A stretch of 64,000 bases of DNA from Acinetobacter soli (lineage in GTDB: Bacteria; Pseudomonadota; Gammaproteobacteria; Pseudomonadales; Moraxellaceae), in assembly GCF_000760595.1 (NCBI RefSeq), contig NZ_BBNM01000001.1:124001-188000 (forward strand). Direction: 5' to 3'. The position numbers and the translations under genes are program-made. The notes under the pieces are model-generated. The model worked only from the letters and a program-made list of their open reading frames with translations. It was not told the DNA's origin and ran no database searches. Below, one piece after another: positions 53,945-62,706 of this stretch; positions within the stretch are counted from its first letter, which is position 1, and every line of letters begins with the position of its first letter.

Positions 53945-54667
53945 GTCTTCTTCAGGTTTAGGAATTTCATGTAGACCACGGCGCAAAGTCTCAGACCATT
54001 GTCGGCTGATCTTTTGAAAATACTCATCTTGTTGAGTGATTCGTTTCCCTCGTGGCATTTTCAATGTATCCGCACGATAAACCAGCAAGTCGAGTGGCAT
54101 ACCCACAGATACATTTGATCTGAGCGTCGAGTCAAACGAAATTAAGCTACAGCGTACAGCTTCATCGAGTGGCATATCGTAGGTAAGCGCACGGTCTAGA
54201 ATCGGCTTACCATATTTACTTTCCCCAATTTGAAAAAATGGCGTATCTTTAGTGGCACAGATAAAATTCCCTTGAGGATAAATATGATATAACTGCATTT
54301 CAGTATTACCAATTTGTCCGCCTACCAACAAGTTACAATAATAATTACTTTGTTCTTGGGTATCATCGGTCACATCTGCAATGATTTTACGTAAAGTACG
54401 CCCAACATGCTGCGCCACCTCAAACATGGTATTGAGCGTATAAATATTTGGCTCTTCTTGCAACGTTAACTGATTACGCAAATGTCCAATCACCGCCTGA
54501 GTCGTTGCTAAATTTCCGGCAGTTTGAATCGCAATAATACGATCCCCTTCTTTACCAAAAGTATAAAGTTTGCGAAAAACCGAGATTTGATCCACACCTG
54601 CATTTGTTCGTGTATCACTGATAAACACCAAACCATCTTTTAAACGTAATGCACAACAATAGGTCAT
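53933..54667 (-). CDS. Anbu proteasome-like peptidase
   Basis: A 244-residue Ntn-hydrolase of the Anbu (ancestral beta subunit) family, related to HslV and proteasome beta subunits. The start at 54667 (MTYCCALRLKDGLVFISDTRTNAGVDQIS) leaves Thr as residue 1 after Met removal; with it come Asp (SDTRT, mature D17) and Lys (FRKLY, mature K32), the proteasome T1-D17-K33-type catalytic set. The DTRTNAGVDQIS segment is diagnostic of Anbu. An in-frame ATG five codons earlier would bury the Thr and is rejected. No ATPase unfoldase is adjacent; Anbu is known to assemble into open helical or ring forms. Last gene of the operon, 15 bp after the transglutaminase gene. Confidence 0.93.
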   Translation of the reverse strand: MTYCCALRLKDGLVFISDTRTNAGVDQISVFRKLYTFGKEGDRIIAIQTAGNLATTQAVIGHLRNQLTLQEEPNIYTLNTMFEVAQHVGRTLRKIIADVTDDTQEQSNYYCNLLVGGQIGNTEMQLYHIYPQGNFICATKDTPFFQIGESKYGKPILDRALTYDMPLDEAVRCSLISFDSTLRSNVSVGMPLDLLVYRADTLKMPRGKRITQQDEYFQKISRQWSETLRRGLHEIPKPEEDYLE

Positions 54668-54682
54668 ATATTCCACTTCCAT

Positions 54683-55462
54683 CTAACACGCCAACACTTG
54701 CACCGTTGATATCATCTTTTCAATACCCCCCTTTTCACGAATCCCCCGTACAGGAGCGGCATCAAAATAATCACGTCCTATTGCAACATAAATTAACGTG
54801 TTTGGCTCAAAAATCTGATTACTGACATCGAAACAATGCCATTTTTCGTCAAGATACACTTCCGCCCATGCATGGCTGGCCAAGTGCGGCGAATTATTAT
54901 CATACAAATAACCAGAAATATAGCGCGCAGGTAATCCAAGCGCCCTGCACATTGCCACCATAATGTGGGCATGATCCTGACACACACCATTTTTTAACTC
55001 AAACGCATGCTCAGCAGTGGTTTGCACTGTTGTCGATTCAGGCAAATACGAGACGTGACTTAAGATACGTTCACTCAAAACACGCAAACTATTGAGCGTT
55101 TTATTACTCATAATAGACATCGCAAAGTCCAGCATCTCAACCGAGCATTGTGTCGCAGGTGTATGTTGCAAAAACAATTCCACAGGTAGGTGCAGTGCAT
55201 GGTTTACACTACTTTGAGGAGACAACTCAATTATACCCTGCGCCATAATGGTGAGATTCAGATAATTAAAACGTTGCGACGAAGTCATCCAAATATTATC
55301 AAAGATATCGCGCTGAACATCATGTACACCTGGGACACTAATGTCCCAGTTATGTACAGTTTGATGCGCTGAACTTTGGGGAACCATCTTGATATACTGG
55401 ATACTGTTACACGCCATTTCACTGTAATGGTAATGCGTTTGATGGTTCACCATTAACTTCAT
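54683..55462 (-). CDS. Transglutaminase-like protein of the Anbu operon
   Basis: A 259-residue protein with a bacterial transglutaminase N-terminal domain (HYHYSEMACNSIQYIKMVPQS) and a transglutaminase core. The catalytic triad is Cys161 (NGVCQDHAH), His197 (ASHAWAEVY) and Asp212 (FDVSN). This type, found with ATP-grasp and alpha-E proteins, is predicted to cleave or form peptide/isopeptide bonds. The start overlaps the alpha-E stop by four bases (ATGA), showing translational coupling. The substrate is unknown. Confidence 0.92.
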   Translation of the reverse strand: MKLMVNHQTHYHYSEMACNSIQYIKMVPQSSAHQTVHNWDISVPGVHDVQRDIFDNIWMTSSQRFNYLNLTIMAQGIIELSPQSSVNHALHLPVELFLQHTPATQCSVEMLDFAMSIMSNKTLNSLRVLSERILSHVSYLPESTTVQTTAEHAFELKNGVCQDHAHIMVAMCRALGLPARYISGYLYDNNSPHLASHAWAEVYLDEKWHCFDVSNQIFEPNTLIYVAIGRDYFDAAPVRGIREKGGIEKMISTVQVLAC

Positions 55463-56061
55463 GCAGTTCCCTCAAACATTAACTGCAATTGATCGCCAAA
55501 GTGATAAAGTGACATGGTGTCTGGAGACTGCTTCAATGAAATCCAAGCATCATCAAGTGCAGTCCATCCCAATTCATTTAATAGCCCTACAATCACATCG
55601 ATTTCATTTAATACCGATGATGGGTCTTGTTTAAACCGTATCAGACTGTCTAGCAGTTCAAGCTTTTGACCCAAACTAAAAAACAAAAAGACATCCTCAG
55701 ATTCAGACTCCAGCAGCTCATTACATTCCGAAACAACATCGCATATATAACCCGGCTGACTACTGGCATTTTTCACTAGTTGAATCATTTCAGCGTATGT
55801 ATTAGCACTCAATACTGCGCGCAGTTCATGAATATTATCGCGTGCCACTGCAAACTGGCTCATTAATGAAAATTGCTGTTCAGGGTCAAGTGCCAAGGTG
55901 TTGAGTGATGCAGCATCATAAGCTGGCAAACAAAACGCATGACTAAAATCAATTGCCTTTTGATCGTCCGTAAAAGGGAGTTTATTGCAAAAGTACTGGA
56001 TGCGCGTTAAATAGCGCCCTAACCAAAAAATATTATTCGCGTTTGAACTAAGTAAAATCAT
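55459..56061 (-). CDS. Alpha-E domain protein (short)
   Basis: An all-helical protein of 200 residues. The N-terminus NNIFWLGRYLTRIQYFCNKL matches the alpha-E signature (xxLYWMGRYLERAE). Typical alpha-E proteins have about 310 residues, so this copy is shorter, seemingly lacking a middle section, yet no frameshift is visible and the frame is closed by overlapping genes. It sits between the ATP-grasp (20-bp gap) and the transglutaminase (4-bp overlap). Its biochemical role is unknown; it may be a scaffold for the ligase. Confidence 0.82.
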   Translation of the reverse strand: MILLSSNANNIFWLGRYLTRIQYFCNKLPFTDDQKAIDFSHAFCLPAYDAASLNTLALDPEQQFSLMSQFAVARDNIHELRAVLSANTYAEMIQLVKNASSQPGYICDVVSECNELLESESEDVFLFFSLGQKLELLDSLIRFKQDPSSVLNEIDVIVGLLNELGWTALDDAWISLKQSPDTMSLYHFGDQLQLMFEGTA

Positions 56062-56081
56062 AAAGTTCCTTCCTGATTTAG

Positions 56082-57632
56082 TTAGGAATGCAGTGCATCA
56101 ACAACCCACGTATCTTTAATTCCGCCACCCTGTGAAGAATTAACCACAAGAGAGCCTTCTTTCATGGCAACTCGGGTTAAACCACCAGGAACAATTTCAG
56201 TGCGATCAGGTGAAGTCAGTACAAATGGTCGTAAATCTATATGACGTTCAGCAATACCATCCTGAGTTAATGTCGGAGCAACCGATAGATCGAGTGTAGG
56301 TTGAGCAATATATAAATGCGGATGCGCAAGGATTTTTTTTCTAAATTCGGAAATTTCAGCAGATTCAGCTTTTGGCCCAATCAACATTCCGTATCCTCCC
56401 GAGCCCTGAGCCTCTTTAACCACCAGACGCTCAAGATTACCAAGTACATAGTCTAGATGTTCATCCAGGCGGCACTGGTAAGTCGGGACATTCTTTAAGA
56501 TTGGAGTTTCATTCAGATAGAATTTAATCATGTCATCGACATACGGATAAACCGATTTGTCATCGGCCACACCCGTTCCCGGTGCATTGGCAATCACCAC
56601 ACGATTTTTTAAATATGCAGACATCAAACCTGGTACACCTAAGCTACTGTCAGGTCTAAATGTAAGCGGATCTAAAAATGCATCATCGATACGACGATAA
56701 ATCACATCGACACGTTGACGACCACGTATCGTCTTGACATAAACCGTATCGTTTTCAACATACAAATCGCGACTAGTGACTAAAGGAACGTCCATTTCTC
56801 GGGCGAGAAAGGCATGTTCATAGTAAGCACTATTGAATCGACCCGGTGTCAATATCACAATTAAAGGATTATCCACATGTGCATTTTCGGCCAGAATCGC
56901 CTTGAGCACTGTTGGATATTGTTCGATTTCATGTAGCTTGTTTGCAACACAAAGTTCTGGCATCAGTTTTTTACTGATTTTTCTGCTTTCCAGCATATAT
57001 GAAACACCAGAAGGTGTACGTAGATTATCTTCTAAAACAAAAAACTCACCTTTTCCATCTCGAATAATATCGATACCGCTAATTTGTGAATAAACCTGCC
57101 CTTTTAAACTATGGTTCAGCATATGTGGCTGAAAAGCTTCGTGGGTCATAATTTGTGTATGCGGTACAATACCTTCTTTGAGTATATTTTGATGGTGATA
57201 AATATCGTCTAAAAATAAATTAAGTGCCTTAACTCGCTGTTCACAACCTGTAGAAATTTTTTCCCATTGTTTTGTTTCAATAATTCGTGGAATAAGATCA
57301 AATGGGATAGTTCGCTCTGTTCCTTCCTGATCGCCATAAACCGTAAACGTAATTCCTTCATACAAAAAGTGCTGCTTCGCATGATTATTTAACTGTTTTA
57401 ACTCCTCCAATGAATGAGTCGATAGCCATTGTTCAATTTTTTTTGATGCTTCTCCGTTAGACGTTACATCATCCAGCATCTCGTTAAAAAACTTAGATTT
57501 AAGTTGATCAAAAAGATTTGTGCTTACGCTAAGCTGGTTCAGAAACGAAGGCTGGGTTGATAAAACGTTGGTCAATTTTTCTTTCATATAATGCTCACTT
57601 ATCGTATGCAAGTCTTTCTCTTCTTCTAACAT
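56082..57632 (-). CDS. Circularly permuted ATP-grasp type 2 ligase
   Basis: A 516-residue protein of the DUF404/DUF407 (CP_ATPgrasp_2) family, predicted amide-bond ligase. Seen are the ERTIPFDLIPRII entry motif, ISGIDIIRDGKGEFFVLEDNLRTPSGVSYM, VIYRRIDDAFLDPL, the ATP-site VVKEAQGSGGYGMLIG and the end VALKEGSLVVNSSQGGG-like segment (MKEGSLVVNSSQGGG). GAGG five bases before ATG 57632 supports the start, though ATG 57587 is possible. It is first in the four-gene operon with alpha-E, transglutaminase and Anbu. Its amino donor and acceptor are unknown. Confidence 0.93.
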   Translation of the reverse strand: MLEEEKDLHTISEHYMKEKLTNVLSTQPSFLNQLSVSTNLFDQLKSKFFNEMLDDVTSNGEASKKIEQWLSTHSLEELKQLNNHAKQHFLYEGITFTVYGDQEGTERTIPFDLIPRIIETKQWEKISTGCEQRVKALNLFLDDIYHHQNILKEGIVPHTQIMTHEAFQPHMLNHSLKGQVYSQISGIDIIRDGKGEFFVLEDNLRTPSGVSYMLESRKISKKLMPELCVANKLHEIEQYPTVLKAILAENAHVDNPLIVILTPGRFNSAYYEHAFLAREMDVPLVTSRDLYVENDTVYVKTIRGRQRVDVIYRRIDDAFLDPLTFRPDSSLGVPGLMSAYLKNRVVIANAPGTGVADDKSVYPYVDDMIKFYLNETPILKNVPTYQCRLDEHLDYVLGNLERLVVKEAQGSGGYGMLIGPKAESAEISEFRKKILAHPHLYIAQPTLDLSVAPTLTQDGIAERHIDLRPFVLTSPDRTEIVPGGLTRVAMKEGSLVVNSSQGGGIKDTWVVDALHS

Positions 57633-57855
57633 ACAGACCTCGCCTTTCTCGTTTACTTATTTTATGACTAGCAAATATGATGCCATTTCGCTGTCTCTTT
57701 GTGTTTCTTGTCTTACATAATGAACCGAGTTGTGATGTATTTCATCTATAAACCTGTATCAAAATATAGGCAATATTGTTCTTACATTCTTGCCAAACCA
57801 AAATAGTTTTTTTAAGGTGTAGGTAATTAAAGTATTTTGTTTGATTTAGTCGCTT

Positions 57856-58854
57856 ATGTCTTCACAAGAAAAAGAAACATCGAATAGCCTCTTTCGCCAG
57901 TGGCACATCTTATCACGACTCTCGACCGGAAAATGGATGGGCACACGTGAATTGCAAGAAATTTTAGAGCGTGAAGGCATTGAAATCAGTTTGCGTACCA
58001 TACAGCGAGATTTAAACCAGATTGCACAACGATTTCCAATCGAAAGCAATAAAACCGTTCCTCAGGGATGGCGCTGGCGAGCAGATGCACCGCTACAAAG
58101 TTTACCGCACATGACCAGCTCTCAGGCAGTTACGTTTATGATGGTGGAACAGCATCTCAAACATTTACTTCCACCCAGTTTGATCGACGAAATGAACCCA
58201 TGGTTTGATCTGGCACGTCGAAGCCTGTCTACTCAAAATAACGTCAGACAATGGATCAATCGCGTTCGGATTGTACCTGCTAGCCAACCTCTGATTCCAC
58301 CCACTGTCGACAAGCAGGCTCAGCAGGCAATTTACGAAGGTTTATTGCAAGACAAGCAAATCGAATGTATTTACACACCACGCAATATTCAGGCAGATGA
58401 AAAAACCTATATTTTAAATCCACTTGCATTGGTTCAAAAAGGTGCAATTATTTATTTGATCTGTACTCGTCATGGTAAAAGTGAAGTGCAAACCTTTGCC
58501 TTGCACCGTTTTAAATCAGCAACTGTACTGAATTCGCGCGCTTTGCACCCCGTCGATTTCGATATCGATGACTACATTGAGTCGGGTGCCCTTGGTTTCC
58601 GTTTTGATTACAGTAAACCGACCGAGATGATCCAGCTCAAACTCACCGTTAATGAAAGTACGGCGCAGAGCTTTTACGAAAGCCAGCTTACCAAAGAACA
58701 GCATATTCAGATGATCGATGAAAATCTGTATGAAGTGAGCGCTGAAGTGCCGTTTACATCACAATTGGTATGGTGGCTCAGAAGTTTTGGTAAAAAACTC
58801 ATTCATATTGAACCAGCCGAACTTCATCAAGCCGTCAATGAAATAGAAGAATAA
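57856..58854 (+). CDS. WYL-domain transcriptional regulator (DeoR/YafY type)
   Basis: A 332-residue regulator: N-terminal winged HTH (about residues 12-70; GKWMGTRELQEILEREGIEISLRTIQRDLNQI), then a WYL domain (about residues 160-240; IECIYTPRNIQ, YILNPLALVQKGAIIYLICTRHGK) and a WCX C-terminal region. WYL domains sense nucleotides or nucleic acids. It is divergent from the Anbu operon across 223 bp, so it may control it; it might instead regulate only itself. A hairpin follows. Confidence 0.9.
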   Translation: MSSQEKETSNSLFRQWHILSRLSTGKWMGTRELQEILEREGIEISLRTIQRDLNQIAQRFPIESNKTVPQGWRWRADAPLQSLPHMTSSQAVTFMMVEQHLKHLLPPSLIDEMNPWFDLARRSLSTQNNVRQWINRVRIVPASQPLIPPTVDKQAQQAIYEGLLQDKQIECIYTPRNIQADEKTYILNPLALVQKGAIIYLICTRHGKSEVQTFALHRFKSATVLNSRALHPVDFDIDDYIESGALGFRFDYSKPTEMIQLKLTVNESTAQSFYESQLTKEQHIQMIDENLYEVSAEVPFTSQLVWWLRSFGKKLIHIEPAELHQAVNEIEE

Positions 58855-58881
58855 AAAAAAGAGAGCAACTATGCTCTCTTG
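58855..58881 (-). terminator. Terminator, strongest on the minus strand
   Basis: AAGAGAGCA/TGCTCTCTT with a short loop, followed on the minus strand by eight T (A-run 58853-58860). It lies directly after the WYL gene, but the T-run faces the other way and ends the small unit coming from 59.08 kb. Confidence 0.75.
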
Positions 58882-58984
58882 AAAATCGTTTTTATTGCTG
58901 TTCTTAGTTTTGCGCTGTCAGTTTTTATTGTACAGAACTTGCCACATGAAGCCCCGTTCTTAAGTGTGACACCCGTAATACGTG

Positions 58985-59050
58985 TTAAGCCATACATGAA
59001 AAACAGCATGCAAGGTCATAACCGTTGTAACGAATGGATTTCATGGTCAT
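58985..59050 (-). CDS. Candidate micro-protein, 21 aa
   Basis: A short frame starting MTMKSIRYNGYDLACCFSCMA and ending TAA at 58985. GAGAGG (59064-59059 on the minus strand) is eight bases before this ATG; an ATG two codons earlier (59056) is too close to it. The unit has its own promoter candidate upstream and terminator downstream. Three Cys in a CC-x2-C pattern are notable. I do not recognise the sequence; it could be a leader peptide, a micro-protein or chance within a small RNA. Confidence 0.35.
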   Translation of the reverse strand: MTMKSIRYNGYDLACCFSCMA

Positions 59051-59082
59051 AAACATTACCTCTCGCTTTAGAATGTAAAGCC

Positions 59083-59111
59083 ACTATAGAAAAAATTTGA
59101 TCAGATGAAAA
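59083..59111 (-). promoter_or_regulatory. Candidate promoter of the small transcription unit
   Basis: On the minus strand TTTTCA (59111-59106), 17-nt spacer, TATAGT (59088-59083): 4/6 and 5/6 matches to sigma-70 consensus. It directs transcription toward the micro-protein frame. Confidence 0.45.
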
Positions 59112-59182
59112 ATAAGAAAAAACGCACAGAATATGCATTTAAATGTTTAACAGTATTTCTGCTTTCGTCTTTACGTTCATAA

Positions 59183-59210
59183 AAAAAGCCCAATCAAAAT
59201 TGGGCTTTTT
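59183..59210 (-). terminator. Terminator of mnmG
   Basis: AAAAAGCCCAAT (59183-59194)/ATTGGGCTTTTT (59199-59210), loop CAAA, with T-runs on both strands; 20 bp after the mnmG stop. Confidence 0.9.
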
Positions 59211-59229
59211 GTTCAGCATAAGGCTTAAA

Positions 59230-61110
59230 CTATGCTGTTTTCTTTAATTGCGCATTTTTACGGATAGTAATCATAATGAGCTGAACGGCTGCAGGAGTTA
59301 CACCCGGAATGCGATGTGCTTGAGCTAGCGTATCAGGACGAACGGTTTTGAGCTTCTGCGTAATTTCTCTTGATAAACCAGATACAGCGTCATAATCAAA
59401 ATCGGTTGGAATTTTTGTTTCTTCAAGACGCTTGAGCTGTGCGACATCTTCGTGCTGACGATTGATATAGCCTTCATACTTGACTGCAATCTCAATTTGC
59501 TCACCCACATGTACAGCAACATCTGAACCTGTAAGCTCAGCAATTTGGGTAAAGTTAATATTTGGGCGTTTAAGCAAATCGATTGCACTGCACTCTTTAC
59601 TTAAGTCAGCACCAGTCATTTCGACAAACTTTTTACCCATTGGGTTGTTTGGTGCAGCCCAAAGGTGCGCCAAGCGTGCCGTTTCAGTTTCAACTGCTTC
59701 CATTTTTTCACAGTAAGCTGCCCAGCGGGTATCATCGACCAATCCAAGTTCACGTCCGATCGGGGTCAAACGCTGATCTGCATTATCTTCACGTAGCATT
59801 AAGCGATACTCGGCACGTGAGGTAAACATACGGTAGGGTTCTTTCGTACCCAAGGTAATTAAGTCATCGACCAACACACCCATATATGCTTCATCACGTT
59901 TAGGCGTCCATTGTTCCTGATCCCATGCACGACGTGCTGCATTTAGACCCGCCAATAGACCCTGCGCACCAGCTTCTTCATAACCGGTTGTGCCATTGAT
60001 CTGACCTGCAAAGTACAAGTTCTGGATCGCTTTAGTTTCTAGAGTAAATTTTAATGCTTGCGGATTAAAATAATCGTATTCAATGGCATAGCCTGGACGC
60101 AAAATATGGGCATTTTCCATCCCGCGAATTGAACGGACCAATTCAAACTGAACATCAAACGGCAATGATGTTGAAATCCCGTTCGGATAAAGTTCGTGCG
60201 TATCTAACCCTTCAGGCTCCAAAAATACCTGATGTGAATCTTTATCGGCAAAACGATGAATCTTGTCTTCAATAGATGGGCAATAACGTGGGCCAACCCC
60301 TTCAATCACGCCCGTATACATTGGTGAACGATCCAGTCCACCACGGATAATGTCATGAGTTTTTTCGTTGGTGTGCGTGATATAGCAGCTTACCTGCTCT
60401 GGATGCATGGATACATCACCCATAAACGACATCACAGGAGATGGAAAATCACCTGGCTGAGCCGTCATGACAGAAAAATCAACCGAGCGTGCATCAATAC
60501 GTGGTGGCGTACCTGTTTTAAGACGTCCCACCGGAAGTTTTAACTCACGTAAACGATCAGCCAAAGCAATAGAAGGCGGATCACCGGCACGACCACCGCT
60601 CGACTTTTCTAAGCCAATATGAATCACACCGCCCAAAAACGTACCTGTGGTCAAAACCACTGTTTTGGCGTCAAAACGAATGCCCATCTGGGTGACAACA
60701 CCTTTGACGGTATCACCTTCTACAATCAGATCATCGGCTGCTTGCTGAAAAATATCTAGATTTGGCTGGTTTTCAAGTGAATCACGAATAGCCGCTTTAT
60801 AGCGTACACGGTCTGCCTGTGCACGCGTTGCACGAACGGCTGCACCCTTTCTTGAGTTGAGAATTCGAAATTGAATCCCCCCTTTATCTGCTGCCAGCGC
60901 CATAGCACCACCCAAGGCATCAATTTCGCGAACCAAATGCGATTTACCAATACCACCAATGGCCGGATTACAGCTCATCTGCCCTAAAGTCTCAATGTTG
61001 TGAGTCAAGAGCAAAGTCTGTCGTCCCATACGTGCAGCAGCCAATGCCGCCTCGGTACCTGCGTGCCCGCCACCGATCACGATAACATCATAAACTTTAG
61101 GATAATGCAT
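59230..61110 (-). CDS. mnmG: tRNA uridine-5-carboxymethylaminomethyl modification enzyme MnmG (GidA)
   Basis: FAD enzyme that, with MnmE, installs the cmnm5 group on wobble U34 of certain tRNAs. The FAD-binding [17 protein letters not shown] is near residue 12, followed by [23 protein letters not shown], the two active-site Cys ([17 protein letters not shown]) and the C-terminal helical MnmE-binding domain ([31 protein letters not shown]). 626 residues is standard. Monocistronic, with an extended -10 promoter upstream. Confidence 0.98.
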   Translation of the reverse strand: MHYPKVYDVIVIGGGHAGTEAALAAARMGRQTLLLTHNIETLGQMSCNPAIGGIGKSHLVREIDALGGAMALAADKGGIQFRILNSRKGAAVRATRAQADRVRYKAAIRDSLENQPNLDIFQQAADDLIVEGDTVKGVVTQMGIRFDAKTVVLTTGTFLGGVIHIGLEKSSGGRAGDPPSIALADRLRELKLPVGRLKTGTPPRIDARSVDFSVMTAQPGDFPSPVMSFMGDVSMHPEQVSCYITHTNEKTHDIIRGGLDRSPMYTGVIEGVGPRYCPSIEDKIHRFADKDSHQVFLEPEGLDTHELYPNGISTSLPFDVQFELVRSIRGMENAHILRPGYAIEYDYFNPQALKFTLETKAIQNLYFAGQINGTTGYEEAGAQGLLAGLNAARRAWDQEQWTPKRDEAYMGVLVDDLITLGTKEPYRMFTSRAEYRLMLREDNADQRLTPIGRELGLVDDTRWAAYCEKMEAVETETARLAHLWAAPNNPMGKKFVEMTGADLSKECSAIDLLKRPNINFTQIAELTGSDVAVHVGEQIEIAVKYEGYINRQHEDVAQLKRLEETKIPTDFDYDAVSGLSREITQKLKTVRPDTLAQAHRIPGVTPAAVQLIMITIRKNAQLKKTA

Positions 61111-61143
61111 GGCAAAAAAATCACCAGAAAAAAAAGACGGAAC

Positions 61144-61152
61144 ATTATAGCA
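61144..61152 (-). promoter_or_regulatory. mnmG extended -10 promoter
   Basis: TGCTATAAT on the minus strand (TATAAT at 61149-61144), about 35 bp before the mnmG start. No clear -35, consistent with an extended -10. Confidence 0.55.
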
Positions 61153-61346
61153 AAGTTCACCCTAGGATCATGCATGTTATTACAAAATTATTGATACAAA
61201 ATTCATAGTCGCACACAGGTTTTGACAATTTGTTTCAGTATTAAAATAGAAAGCAATAGACTTTTTTAAAATCAATTTTAGAATAAAAAATGTACCACCA
61301 CTTATGAATCACTTTCAAAATCAAATTTATATAATAGGTATGCAAA

Positions 61347-61574
61347 ATGAAAAACATCATGTTAAAAACTTTTTCTGTGGCAATTGTCAGCTTAGCAGCA
61401 ATGAGTATGGCAAATGCTGAAATGACCAAAGCAGAAACCAATGCTCAGATAAAAGCGTGTATGAAGAAAAAGCAAGGTGACTGGGCCTCTTATGGCTACA
61501 AAGGTGTCACATTCAATGGCACCTGTCAGCCAAACGCCGATGGCAAACTGCAATTCAAAGCACCTGCACCATAA
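61347..61574 (+). CDS. Small secreted protein of unknown function, 75 aa
   Basis: Signal peptide MKNIMLKTFSVAIVSLAAMSMANA, cut after ANA, leaves a mature ~51-residue protein with two Cys (IKACMKKK and NGTCQPN) that could form one disulfide in the periplasm. It is Lys-rich and has a GDWASYGYKGVTFNGTC segment; I cannot assign it to a named family, although it is loosely like PsiF in size and Lys content. AGG lies nine bases upstream of ATG. A strong terminator follows. Confidence 0.75.
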   Translation: MKNIMLKTFSVAIVSLAAMSMANAEMTKAETNAQIKACMKKKQGDWASYGYKGVTFNGTCQPNADGKLQFKAPAP

Positions 61575-61603
61575 CCCAAACGATTCAAATTATTTCGCCC
61601 AGT

Positions 61604-61634
61604 AAAAACACAGGTTTTAATAACCTGTGTTTTT
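61604..61634 (+). terminator. Terminator after the small secreted protein gene
   Basis: AAAAACACAGGTT (61604-61616)/AACCTGTGTTTTT (61622-61634), 5-nt loop. Confidence 0.9.
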
Positions 61635-61710
61635 GTATGTATCAATGATCTATGAAATAACATAAAAGTCACGACAGAATTAAAACAACAGCTCATTCAG
61701 GATTTAAAAA

Positions 61711-62601
61711 ATGGATTTAGGTATTATTACGGTATTCCTCCCCATTGCGCTTGCCATTATCATGGCTGGGCTGGGTCTGGAACTTCGCCCTCAGGATTTC
61801 ACACGCGTTGCTAAGCACCCTAAGGCAGTTTTACTGGCATTAGTATGTCAATTGGTCATTCTGGTTGGAATTGCTTTTTTCATCTGCAAACTGTTAAGCC
61901 TTTCACCCCTCCTTGCCGTTGGCTTAATGTTGCTCGCCGCATCACCGGGTGGGCCCACTGCAAATTTATTCAGTTATTTATATCAAGGTGATATTGCACT
62001 CAATATTACGCTCACTGCAATCAACTCGGTCATCGCCGCGTTTACCTTACCCTTTATTGTCAATCTTGCAATTCAACACTTTATTAATGACGGTCAGCAA
62101 CTCGGATTACAGTTTAGTAAAGTGATTCAAGTGTTTTTAATCATCTTGGTTCCAGTCTGCTTGGGCATGATTATACGGCATACTTTGCCTCGTCTGGCAG
62201 ACCGCTTGCATAAGCCCGTACGCACCTTTGCTGTGGTCTTTTTGGTGTTTATTATTTTGGCAGCCCTTACCAGAGAGCGACACAATATTATGGAGTACAT
62301 TACTCAAGTCGGACTGGCAACTGCACTTTTTTGTTTTGCAAGCCTGTTTATTGGTTACTTTGTACCACGCTACTTCGGTATTAATAGTACGCAAGCGCGC
62401 GCCTGTGCGTTTGAGATCGGGATTCATAACAGTACATTGGCCATGACCATTGCGCTCACGATTTTATCGAGTACCACCATCGCCATGCCAGCCGCTATTT
62501 ACTCAATCTTTATGTACATTTTTGCTGCCCTCTTCGGCAGTATGTTGAAGCGTTATTCACCCATAACGACTGAAAATAAGATGGCTATAAAAACCGAGTA
62601 A
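61711..62601 (+). CDS. Bile acid:sodium symporter (BASS) family transporter
   Basis: A 296-residue inner-membrane transporter with about nine to ten helices. The SBF-family signatures are visible: AIIMAGLGLELRPQDFTRV, LLAASPGGPTANLFSYLYQGDIALNITLTAINSV and FEIGIHNSTLAMTIAL (the E-x-G-x-x-N-x-x-L crossover motif). Bacterial relatives carry pantoate, keto acids or steroid acids; no specific substrate is implied here. Monocistronic. Confidence 0.92.
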   Translation: MDLGIITVFLPIALAIIMAGLGLELRPQDFTRVAKHPKAVLLALVCQLVILVGIAFFICKLLSLSPLLAVGLMLLAASPGGPTANLFSYLYQGDIALNITLTAINSVIAAFTLPFIVNLAIQHFINDGQQLGLQFSKVIQVFLIILVPVCLGMIIRHTLPRLADRLHKPVRTFAVVFLVFIILAALTRERHNIMEYITQVGLATALFCFASLFIGYFVPRYFGINSTQARACAFEIGIHNSTLAMTIALTILSSTTIAMPAAIYSIFMYIFAALFGSMLKRYSPITTENKMAIKTE

Positions 62602-62706
62602 AGCGCCATAAATACGGATAAATCGTATGGCTTAAGAAATTAATGTTCTGGCTTTGCATTTATCCGTTACAATACCGCTTTAGAAGAAAATTTAGGTCTC
62701 ATTCCC

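Larger units (their letters stand above)
58855..59077 (-). ncRNA. Candidate small transcription unit of about 220 nt (sRNA or small mRNA)
   Basis: The predicted transcript runs from about 59077 to the terminator at 58855. The 5' end folds as GCTTTA-CATTC-TAAAGC (59081-59065), then a ribosome site and the 21-aa frame, then a structured 3' part in which AGAAC and GTTCT (about 58934-58961) can pair. The upstream mnmG terminator (59183-59210) isolates it from mnmG. Confidence 0.45.
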
